A stretch of DNA of 64,000 bases from Odontesthes bonariensis (Eukaryota; Chordata; Actinopteri; Atheriniformes; Atherinopsidae), in the NCBI RefSeq assembly GCF_027942865.1, contig NC_134524.1:31824351-31888350 (forward strand), written 5' to 3'. Of the stretch, positions 12,527 through 22,700 are shown one piece after another. Both the position numbers and the translations under genes were made by a program. The notes below the pieces were generated by a model. That model was not told the origin of the DNA and searched no databases. It was given only the letters and a program-made list of their open reading frames with translations. Each line of letters opens with the position of its first letter. Positions within the stretch are counted from its first letter, which is position 1.

Positions 12527-13708
12527 TCAATTGAAATTTTGCCTGGACAGAAGATACCTCACCAAACTAGACTTAAACATTTTGTAGGAGGATAAAAGCT
12601 TGAGACTTCTGTCTAGGGAGTTCCAGAGCTGGGGACCATGGAATTTGATAAAACATTTATGTCTGGAAGTTCTACAAAGAGGTAAAAGAAAGTTGTTCTG
12701 ACCTCTTACTGAATATGAGTGAATATCTGATGATAACAAAAAGAACGTATGAAAAGTGCCTGGAATGTCTTGTTTACAATGAATGAAATTAAACATAAAC
12801 AGAGATGTTTGAAGCATATTAATAGAAAAAATTGACAAGAGTCTGAATTTACTGAATAAAGGTGCAGATGGCGCCTGATTTGTAGAGTTTGAAATCATTC
12901 TTAAGAATCTTTTCTGAATTAGGAGTATCTGGTTAAGGTAAGAAGAATATGAGGCACCCCAAGCAATATGACGATATGTTAAATATGGATTAATTAAACT
13001 GTAATATAATGTCATGAGACAAGATTGATTAACTAAGGGAGCGACTCTTCTGATAATACCATAAGACTTCATAATTTTTTTGCATACATACTCAATATGG
13101 TTTCTCCAGGACAATCTTTCATCGACTAATATCCCAAGAAATTTCATACATGAGACTTGTTTAATTTCCAGGTTATTAATTTGCAGCTTTAAGTCCTGCT
13201 TAGGAAAAGTTTTATTTTTGTTTCTGAAAAGTATATAATTGGATTTGTTCACATTCAAAGAAAGCTTGTTCATCTGAACCCATTCTGAGGCGTATTCCAG
13301 TGTGGTATTAGCATTTCTGATTAGACATCCAAAGTCAGAGTGAGATATGACAATGTTGGTATCATCTGCAAATAAAATGGACAAAGAAGAGTCAGACATT
13401 ACAGCAAAAGCCTTAATGAAAATTAAAAACAAAAGGGGGCCAAGAATTGACCCTTGGGGCACACCATAGGATAGTTTTGCTTTCATATATTCATGACCAT
13501 TAAAGCAAACATACTGTTCTCTGTTACTAAGGTAATCAGTAAACCATTTGAACACAACATCTTGAAGACCATATCTGTGAAGTTTTGACAAAAGAATATC
13601 ATGGTCAACTGTGTCAAATGCTTTTGAGAGATCTAAGAAAATACCAATAGCAAACATATTTTTATCCAGAGCAGTAGAAATTTGATCTATTAGTTGCAAA
13701 ACAGCCAT
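12527..13708 (-). pseudogene. LINE reverse transcriptase, palm to C-terminus
   Basis: A 393-codon open frame, long for a decayed element. In order it shows LDLSKAFDTVDHDIL (residues about 27-41, RT motif with the first catalytic Asp), [16 protein letters not shown] (about 82-97), and LFADDTN (about 112-118, the F-A-D-D catalytic pair). The thumb/C-terminal region has FLGILVDERLSWRNHI and a Leu/Ser-rich tail. It is in a different frame from the N-terminal RT piece at 13690-13935, so a frameshift lies near 13700. The length of the intact frame suggests a moderately recent insertion. Confidence 0.85.
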
Positions 13709-13935
13709 GTTGAATGCTTTTTTCGAAACCCATATTGGTGTTTAAACAGAATATTATTATCATTAAGGTGTTTAATAACTCTGGAGAAAACTAACTTTTC
13801 CAAAACTTTGGAAAAACACGGTAACATAGAAATCGGTCTATAATTGTTAAAAACACTGGGTTCACCTTCTTTTAAGAGAGGTAATACCTTTGCCACTTTA
13901 AGATCATTAGGAACTACCCCAGTCTTTAGTGACAC
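13690..13935 (-). pseudogene. LINE reverse transcriptase N-terminal piece
   Basis: This 81-codon frame contains VLPLLKEGEPSVFNNYRPIS and FSKVLEKLV, the conserved motif just upstream of the RT palm in Jockey-superfamily LINEs, then QYGFRKKHST. It continues into the 12527-13708 frame after a frameshift close to 13700. Confidence 0.8.
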
Positions 13936-14060
13936 AGTTAAGACATGTGTTTAAGGTTTACTAATGTAGAGAACTACTTCCTTCAGCAGCTTGGCCTTGA
14001 TTTCGTTGTGACCTGCTGCTGAATTTTTAAGATTTACAATAATGTCGATCACTTCCTTAA

Positions 14061-14506
14061 CTCTTTCGGTGCCATTGACGTCTATAGACGTCAATTGCGT
14101 TTTTTAACGGAGCGGGCTGGGGGACAATCTAGCGGAGTTCGTCACTAAATCTTAGGCTTGTAAACACTAAACAGAGAATATACTGGCAAAATTACCCGCT
14201 AGGTGGCAGCAGTGCCACTATGCACACACACAAAAAAAGCTCGTTTTCTCCATTTTTTGGGTCAAACAGCTGATTTTGGTGAAACCAACCTATGTTCTAC
14301 TGTCTATTACTAAAAGACTGAAAATGGTAGAAACAAACTTTTTTTTCCTGATCAAAGAAGAGAGTCTACTCTTTCTTTTGGTAATTTCGGTGTGTACATA
14401 GTCATAAGACACACTTTTCTGTGGGTCTTGGAAAATCAGTCAAAATATTGAAAAACACTTGGCAGTATGGGTGTCTCTGAACTGAAAATGGCTGGCAGCC
14501 AATGAG
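14061..14506. mobile_element. piggyBac-type MITE nested in the LINE
   Basis: The target site TTAA is present on both sides (14057-14060 and 14507-14510). The left end reads CTCTTTCGGTGCC and the right end, reverse-complemented, reads CTCATTGGCTGCC, so the two form short imperfect terminal inverted repeats. An inner palindrome GACGTCTATAGACGTC lies at 14078-14093. No open frame of note is present. TTAA specificity is the signature of piggyBac transposition, and the insertion cleanly interrupts LINE coding sequence. Confidence 0.85.
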
Positions 14507-14510
14507 TTAA

Positions 14511-14982
14511 CTGTGGGAGGTTCAAAGTTTTGCAGGGTAGGAAAGTGACCAATGATATTATCTATAGGGCATTTATTAGATGGAGAGATTCTCTTGGCAA
14601 AAGTGCTACCAACATTTACAAAGAAGTTATTAAATTCATTTGCTATGTCAGAGATATTGGAGAATGTGGACTTGCCATCTGTAAATTGAGATGGGAATTT
14701 TGCAGGTGCCTTTTTCTTGTTTAATAGTTCGCTAATAATATTCCATGTATTTTTTATGTTTTTTGTAGATTCTTTCAATTTATCAGAGTAGTATTTCTTC
14801 TTTGCCATACGGAGTAAATAAGTAAACTTGTTTCTATATTTTTTATATGTACTAGAGTTCAGTGGAGTTGGATTAGAAATAAACTTTTTATATAATCTGT
14901 TTTTCTTTCTTGAGGATTTTAAGAATCCAGTAGTGAACCAAGGTTTATTAAAACCATGTCTTTTATTAATTTTAAGGCTCAC
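14511..14982 (-). pseudogene. LINE ORF2 linker between endonuclease and RT
   Basis: The frame has KPWFT at its start (typical of the end of the endonuclease-to-RT linker in these LINEs), then Lys/Tyr-rich stretches such as KKYRNKFTYLLRMAKKKYYS and FNNFFVNVGS. Downstream it runs into the MITE insertion, which breaks it at 14506. Confidence 0.75.
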
Positions 14983-15288
14983 AAGTGGAAAGCCCTCATT
15001 AAATGCAGACTTGCAAAGCCCTTATTTTTACTGCAACCGTTAACACTGCGACCAGCAAGTGCCACCAGGGAGACAAAATCAAAAAAACGGTTTAATAGTA
15101 ATCCATGCACACGGTTTTCCACCGTTTTTTAGTTTTTTTTTCCTTCTCCTGGTAGCAGTGGCGGTCCGACACTGATTTACGCCCCGGGCAAAACCCGGTG
15201 CTGGCGCCCCCAACCACCCTACTGCTCACAGAGAGATGTTGCACTTCACTGTGCGTTGTGGTGGGAGCATCAGTGTAGTGTAGTGTTA

Positions 15289-15953
15289 AGCCGGAGTTAT
15301 AGTTGACGCGTCTGTCACGGCGGTGGCGGACCGTGACGTCAAAATGACATTTCAGGTCTGGCGCTTCCCTTGAAAAGACGGCGCAGCGCGTTGTCGTGCA
15401 CCAGTCGATTTTTGTAACTTGGCGGTGCCAACAACGACAGACCGGATGGACCGTTGTGAGACCGGCTCAGTCAGGAGGTGCGTTTGTACAGCACCTGTAC
15501 GACACTGCAGTGAAGCAGCACAGGGAGCAGTGCACGTAAACTCCCAAAACTGGTGCACAGAGATTGGCAGAACTTTGGGGAAAGAGGGAGAGTTCTGTAA
15601 GAATGTGTGGAAGAAGCTACGGGACAGATACGTGAAGGAAAAGAAGAGGGCAGAGACTCTGTTGATGCCGGGGGCTTCAGACCTTCACCTCTATTAACTG
15701 AATAAAAAAATTAAAATGATCTGAATACTGCAGCAGTATCATTAATTACAGTATTCTTGCTCTTGACAGTGGCATTGTTTTCTTCTCCACTTTCGTGGTT
15801 GTAGAGTAGCGGTAACCTTCACGTAGCAGCGCCACCTCTGTGAAAATTGCAACTACTGGCGCATCGACTTGCGCCACTATACATGGCAGGCACGAAATCG
15901 TGACGTCATCAATACCGCTCGCGCTAGCAGACGCAGCAACCATGCTAGAGCCT
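15289..15953. mobile_element. PIF/Harbinger-like element
   Basis: The flanks are TTA on both sides (15286-15288 and 15954-15956), the 3-bp TWA duplication typical of Harbinger elements. The ends are diverged inverted repeats: AGCCGGAGTTATAGTTGACG at the left against AGGCTCTAGCATGGTTGCTG from the right, both leading into GCGTCTG. A MADF-type fragment lies inside. The terminal repeats match at only about two thirds of positions, so this is an old copy. Confidence 0.6.
15535..15685 (+). pseudogene. MADF/Myb-like domain fragment of a Harbinger element
   Basis: Translation gives WCTEIGRTLGKEGEFCKNVW followed by KKLRDRYVKEKKRAET. The W...LGKEG...C...W..LRDRYVKEK spacing is that of a MADF DNA-binding domain, as found in the second protein of PIF/Harbinger transposons. 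Neither the start of the domain nor a transposase is preserved. A host MADF gene is unlikely given the inverted-repeat boundaries. Confidence 0.65.
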
Positions 15954-16560
15954 TTAGGTTAGCAGACTGACCTGTCATTATCTCCTTCTCCGTTTTCACC
16001 CGTTTGGTCCATCACCACCTGCAATACTGTGCTGGCTCATTATGTCTTCTTCACTTTCTCATTAGTACTATTATTGATACCACGTTCGTCGCCCTCTGGC
16101 ACGTAGAAACACCTCCAATATCAATAAAATACCAATTTTTTTTTTTTCACCCCCCCCTGCCTGCCCGGTCGGCCCGCCTCTAGGACCGCCCCTGACTGGT
16201 AGCGCCATACAACTTCTCCTGCTCCTTTAGCTGATGCCTTCAGGTACTCTTTGTTGTTTCTGCTTTCAGTTATTTAAACTAGTTACGCTTTTGGTATTCA
16301 TTGCTATTCCAGCTGATATAATTAATAAATACTTTATATAGACATTTATTTTTAGTTCAGTAGTTTTTTTTATTCAAGCATGAACAAAAAACGCTGTTTA
16401 ATTACGTTCTTAGGAGATTCAAAATGGAAATTCCTAATACTATTGGTTTAACATTAAGGCATCACGCGCTCTTAGATGACGTCACATATGCGCCAGGCTT
16501 CAACATGTGGCATTGTGTGGCTACATAGATCAGCTTGTCAGTTTAGTTTACTTACGTTGT

Positions 16561-16709
16561 TGGTCAAGCTGTCTGTGAAATTAAAAGATTAAGAAATCCG
16601 AGTGGTGAGTAAATGTCGCGGATTAGTTCTCCGCGGAGCTAGCTAACATCCAGAGCTAGCTGACATCCAGAGCTAGCTGGCGCAGCAGCACAGCAACCAC
16701 TGTTCACAG
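16561..16709 (+). promoter_or_regulatory. trmt10a: trmt10a 5' UTR / promoter-proximal region
   Basis: A donor-like GTGAGT at 16605-16610 and an acceptor TGTTCACAG ending at 16709 would make a 105-bp 5' UTR intron whose acceptor abuts the start codon. The interval also contains a 17-bp tandem unit around GAGCTAGCTGACATCCA, about two and a half copies at 16636-16680. No TATA box is obvious; the transcription start is not determined. Confidence 0.45.
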
Positions 16710-19700
16710 ATGGCTGATGACAGCGTGAAAAACGAGGCTTCTGCCCAGCGGGCAGAAAAAGCAGATAATAACGAAAAAGCAGAAAATAATACCAGTCAGA
16801 AGAGTGTAAGCAGTGAGGGAGAAGCTGCAGCTCAAAAGCAATCTCTGTCCAAGAGGCAAATGAAGAAGCTTCTGAAGCAGCAGAAGTGGGAAGAAGAAAG
16901 GGAGCTGCGAAAGTAAGTAGGCTTAATTAACAGTGTTTAACCCTCGTACTGCCTGATTAACAATACAGGCAGGTGATAAAGAAAGACCGTCCTTCAATAG
17001 GAAGATTTTAGTATTTAGGAAATGGTGAAAAGTCATCTGGGACTGGCCTCAGTCAAGTATAAAACCTGATGAGCAACAACGCATGACTTTTTGCTCTGTG
17101 TCAGTATTGAACAAAAACTGAGACAAAGCATTAGCAGTGTGTGGAGAGGAAAAAAAGTCCACCCTTGCTGCTTCCTATGGTAATGAAGAGGGTAAGTAGC
17201 AGCCAGGTGCTGCTAATCAAATACACCTGATTAACAGATGATAATCCAGTAGGAACTGCTTTTTAAAACCAAAAGATTGAACAGTTTGTTGCTCTGGAGC
17301 ATTCAGGAGTGTGTTAACAAAATTAGCAATCATTGCTGCCCATCAATCTGGGAAGGGTTATAAGGCCATTTCCAAAGTATTTGGAGTCCATCATTCTTCA
17401 GAGAGAAAGATTATTCACAAGTGGAAAACATTCAGGACAGCTGTCAATCTTCCCAGGAAATTCACCCCAAGGTCAGACTGTGAGATGCTCAGAGAAACTA
17501 CAAAAAACATGAGCTACATCTCAGACTCTGCAGGCCTCAGTTATCATGTTAAAGGTTAAAGTTCATGACAGCACAGTTAGAAAAAGACTGAACAAGTTTG
17601 GCTTGTTTGGAAGGGCTGCAGGAGAAAGCCTCTTCTCTCTAAAAAGAACATGGCAGCACAGCTTAGGTTTGCAAAGCTGCATCTGAACAAACCACAAGAC
17701 TTCTGGAACAATGTCCTTTGGACAGAGCAGACCAAAGTCTATATGAATAAACACCAGCAAACTTCAGTAAAGTGAAGTTATGTTGCAGAGCAGAGTGGAC
17801 CACATGATCGTTGAAAGTGCACTACAGACACTCTGCTCAAAGTTCCCAGCTCTCATTCAGTGAAAACGGTGGCTTTGCTAATTAATCTGTGTTTTCACAC
17901 ATGACCACTGGAGATTTTCAGGAGAAGTTGTGGACGAATTTGGTCGGAGCTTTTTCTGCAGTTGCCGTTCACGCATGTGCTTCACAGCAGGAAGCTCTCT
18001 GCTGGTGATGCGCTGTCAGGGCTGGAAATACGAGGGAGGGGATGCAGGGGAGCGCTACCTGGAGTGCACGCCAAGTGGGAACTTCTACGTGAAATTTGCT
18101 GAATTTTCTTTGACACATTGAGAATACCAGAGGAGGTTCCTTGTTATGTTAACATCAATATTGTTCGTAAATGTCCACAACAAGGAAGCAGAAAGCAGCA
18201 TCTAGGTCAGTAGAACGCACAGCAGCAGCAAATGTTCAGGAATATTGGTTCATATTTTTTATTTTTTTAGATCGTCTTACCTGTTGATTTTGTGAGAATT
18301 TCGCCAGGGGGTTCTTTATAAATCTTCCTCAAGAAGTCAGAAGCGAATGTTGCAGACGTTTGTGTTCTCGCATACCACTGCTGTGGAACCTCTAGAACAT
18401 TTCAGGGCTCTGGAGCTGGTGTGAAAATGGCTTTGGTGTCATATGAAGAGGAAACAAATATATACTTGCACACTGTTGATCAAACTAACAAGTTATCTAC
18501 AACACAAAACACGTGATGGCTTGTCTCCACAACAGAGAGAGAAGAAAAGAGAGGAAACAGCAGCGTCGGCAGCAGAGGCAGAATCACCAGGAGGAGGGGG
18601 GACAGGATGGCCAGAGTGCCAGGAAACGCCAACGCAGGGAGGTGATGCCCAGCTCTCTGAGGCTGGTGGTGGACTGCAGCTTCAACAGCCTCATGCTTAT
18701 CAAGGTAAATGGCTTTGGATTTTCCCCAACATAAGAAACTGGGCGCTTTCTTTCTTGTGCTGCATCCTGGGGCAAATATTTCCCCAACCTCCTTTCCAAC
18801 GATCTCGTTGCTTTTTCAGGATGTTCGAAAGCTTCACAAACAGATCCAGCGGTGCTACGCTGAGAACAGACGAGCCTCGCATCCAGTTCAGGTCGGTGCT
18901 CACTTGAATTCTATCAGCGTTGGACTCTAAAAGCCAGTGAAGGTGTGGAAGACATCCTTTTCTCTCCCTTCCTCAGTTTTATTTGACAAGCCTGGGAGGA
19001 CAGTTGAAACAGAGCATGGATGAAAAGGACAAAGGATGGGTGAACTGGAAGGTAAACAGACGGATCTCTACAGATAAGCCAGAGTAGCATGCTACTCCAA
19101 ATATACCATCTGCTTTTTTTAATCTGCCGTTGCCTTTTCTGGAAGCTTGTGAAAAACAGATTTAGCATGTGGTGCTGCAGCTAAACCTCATTTTTCTTTT
19201 GATTTACCAGTCAATTATTTATTTGAATAGTTGACTAATCAAATATTTTTTTTCATGATTATTAGTTTATTTTCTCTTAAGTTTATTCAAATAAATGATA
19301 ACCATAACTTCCATTCATTTTTCAACCTATATTGGGCCTGTTGATTTATAGCCAAAATCATAATTATGATTATTTATGTTTAGTTATCACTATGGTCATG
19401 ATTATTGAATATAATCACTCTCGACTTTCAAAACATTTATTATTTAGCCGTAAAACACCATCAAAAACAAATGGCAAAAAAGACAGTAAAGCCAAGGTGG
19501 GTCTGCAGAGTTGGTGCAAAACAGTTGTTGGTCAGGAGTTATAAACAGGACTACGGTGTGTTTGGGAGCATAAAGCCTGCCTTGCAAAAGTATGCCACTT
19601 TGAGAGGGTATGCTGTATTTATCTCATAATGCAGCACAAGAGTCACTCTATGCCGATTATCTTGTATTACTGAAGGCCATATTAACAAGATTAAAATCCA

Positions 19701-22700
19701 ATTCATCATGAAGCCCTACAACTTAGAAATGCCATCTTACTCGGGTTCTCACCAAGTTTGTTTCAAACACAATAGATCATCGCAAAAATGACGACTGCCA
19801 GGCTCTAATACTACCAACAATTGACCATTTCTGTATGCAAAGACTGCAGAGTACTGTTTATTAGATCTCAGTTTAGAAAATTCCTTCTCTTTGAAAGATT
19901 TGTTGGGTTTGGATGTTAACATAGAATAGAATAGAAAAATACTTTATTCATCCCCCAATGACAGAAATTCAAATTAGTCAAGTAGCTCAAAAAAAATAAC
20001 CAAATAATACCAATTCTAATAGAAATACTACTACTAACTAATAATAAATGGCTAAATAAATAAATTAAAAAAAAATTTTTTAAAGTGTGACTGAAATGAC
20101 TGAAATGACATAATCCTTTTTCACTGAGGCATTGTTAGTGCTATGGCCACATTTGATTGTCTCATCACGTCTCACCGGAGTGCCAGATGCTCAACTGTCA
20201 GAATCTCTTATCATTTATTCACCTGAAATGAAAAAGACATTTGAACAAATTTGAGCACATGTGCAGTTGACTCCTCAGATTTACAAACTTTTTTTTTTTT
20301 TTAAGAGAGAAGCTACAGTGCATCCGGAAAGTATTCGCAGCGTTTGCCATGACCCTCAAAAGTGAGCTCAGGTGCATCCTGTTTCCACTGATCATCCTTC
20401 AGAAGTTTCTCCAACCCGATTGCAGTCCAGCTGTGGTAAATTCATTTTATTGGTCATGATTTGGAAAAGCACGTACTTTACTATAAAAGGTCCCATAGTT
20501 GACAGTGCATGTCAGAGCATGAAGTCTGTAGACCTCTGAGACAGGATTGTATGGATGCACAGATCTGGGAAAGGCTACAGGAAAATTGCTGCAGCGTTGA
20601 AGATCCCAATGAGCACAGTGGCCTCCATCTTCTGTAAATGGAAGAAGTTTGGAACCAAAACTTACTGTCGGCAATAAGCTTCTCTCGAGGAGATAGAAAG
20701 AAATACGGATTTTGCTATAAAATTAATTTCCTCTATCAAACTGACTTAAAACTGTTTGTCCTTCTTATTTATCCACTTCTAATCATGTTTCAACAATGAA
20801 CAACGTTGTACTTTGTAGTATGAGAAAGAAAAACACTTAATCTTCAGGATTCTGAAAATAACCTCCTTTTGACAAGTTCTGAACGGATCCGGATTTAACT
20901 ATAAAATGAATTCCTTCACTCAAACCAAGTTCAAAATGCTTTGTCCTTCATATTTATCCATGCCTAAGCAGGTTTCAACCATAAACTTCTTTAAATCACC
21001 TTGTGTGAGAAAGAAACACACTTGTGCTTCAGCAATAAGCTTCTCTTCCTCGAGCTGGCCGCCCGTCCACTCTGAGCAACCAGGGTAGAAGAGCATTAGT
21101 CAGGGAGGGGACCAAGAAGCCAGTGCTCACTCTGATGGAGCTCCAGCATTGCTCTGTGGAGAGAGAAGAACCTTCCAGAAGGACAACCATTTCTGCAGCA
21201 CTCCACCTATCAGGCCTGTATGGCAGAGTGGCCAGACAGAAGCCACTCCTCAGTAAAAGGCACATGACAGCCTGCCTGGAGTTTGCCAAAAGGCCCCTGA
21301 AAGACTCTCAGACCATGAGAACTAAAATTCTCTGCTCTGATGAAACAAAGATTGAACTCTTTGGCCTGAATGTCAACTTTTGTCTGGAGGAAAGCAGGCA
21401 CTGGTCATCAGCTGGCTAACACCATCCCTACAGTGAAGCATGGTGGTGGCAGCATCATGCTGTGGGGATGTTTTTCAGCGGCAGGAACTGGGAGACTAGT
21501 CAGGGTCAAGGGAAAGATGAATGCAGCAATGTACAGAGACATCCTTGATGATAACCTGCTTCAGAGCGCTCTGGACCTCGGACCGGGGCGAAGGTTCATC
21601 TTCCAACAGGACAACGATCTGAAAATGGCTGTATATCGACGCTCCCCATCCAACCTGATGGAGCCTGAGAGGTTCTGCAATGAAGAATGGAGGGAAACTG
21701 CCCAAAAATAGGTGCCAAGCTTGTAGTATCATACTCAAAAAGACTGGAGGCTGTCATTTCTGCCAAAGGTGCTTCAACAAAGTATTGAGCAAACACTGCC
21801 TACAAATGCAAATGTTTTTTTATTTTTAATAAATTTGCAAAAGTTTCAAACAAACTTTTCCACTTTGTCATTAATTATTAATCATTAATCTATTTGGGAA
21901 TGAGACTGTAACGGAGGATATCGTGGAAAAAGTGGAGCACTGAATACTTTCCGGATGCGCTGTATGTGACTAACAAACTGTCTTCTAAACCTCTGATAAT
22001 TTAACTCTTTATTCCAGGTTTTAAAGTAAACCGTTTACAGAATTTTATATTTAAGATGCTTATTTGAAACAGAAAGCAAATAAGCCCAGATTGATGGCTA
22101 TTTAGAAATTGTAGGAAAAAAAAAAGTCACTGTAGAAAAAGTCTGTATAGTCACAAACTGAATCATGTCTCTACATGCAAGCAAACATACGTCAAGTGTC
22201 TAGTTTTGAGGGGTTTTTTTGGAGATGGTGACTAAACCCATTTCTTTTTTTTTTTACTTAGTTTGTCATGGCAAAAGTTGTGTTGTTATGTAGCAGTTGG
22301 TATGTAACATGGTGCCATAAAGCAAAATGGTGTCCTGTTGGGCTGGAAACCAAAGTTGTGAGCTGCAGTATGTCAGTTTCAGGGCTGGGAAACTACATAA
22401 CAAAGGTCGTGTACACTTTTACGGTTCACACACTTTCCTCGTGTTACTTTAAGGCACTAAAACCTTGTACATCATTAGATTTAAGTTTTTATTGGCTTCA
22501 ATACCATTAAACACCACAAAGGTTACAGCTGAAAGAAGGATAAAATACAACTGGTCAAGGTCCCACATCAATTCGGTGAAATACAAATTGGTAATTATAG
22601 ACAGATTTACTCATGCATTACTGCTGGGGTACCATATGCTCTGACATATATTTTTATATTTAGTCCGGTGTGTGTAACTCTGCTCTCCTGTGTGTATGTG

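Larger units (their letters stand above)
12376..15036 (-). mobile_element. Jockey-superfamily LINE, 5'-truncated, interrupted
   Basis: Minus-strand coding remnants follow each other in the order of a LINE ORF2: a lysine-rich linker (14982 to about 14511), reverse transcriptase fingers/palm (13935-13690) and the rest of the RT with thumb and C-terminal domain (13708-12527). The endonuclease and everything upstream are missing, so the 5' end is truncated near 15036. A TTAA-flanked MITE (14061-14506) splits the linker. The RT motifs place it in the CR1/L2/Jockey-like assemblage; the clade is not resolved. It lies about 1.7 kb upstream of trmt10a and in opposite orientation. Confidence 0.85.
15156..16194. 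mobile_element. hAT-like element hosting a Harbinger-like element
   Basis: The left end is CAGTGGCGGTCC and the right end reverse-complemented is CAGTCAGGGGCGGTCC. Flanking 8-mers CCTGGTAG (15148-15155) and ACTGGTAG (16195-16202) differ at one base and look like a hAT target duplication. There is no hAT transposase. Most of the interior is occupied by a second element at 15289-15953, so the hAT-type element itself is a short non-autonomous one. Confidence 0.7.

Noticed and set aside
17930-18121. Cys/Ser-rich frame in trmt10a intron 1 as an extra exon
   Set aside because: The trmt10a frame closes across 16912-18536 without it, and it has no clear acceptor/donor pair.
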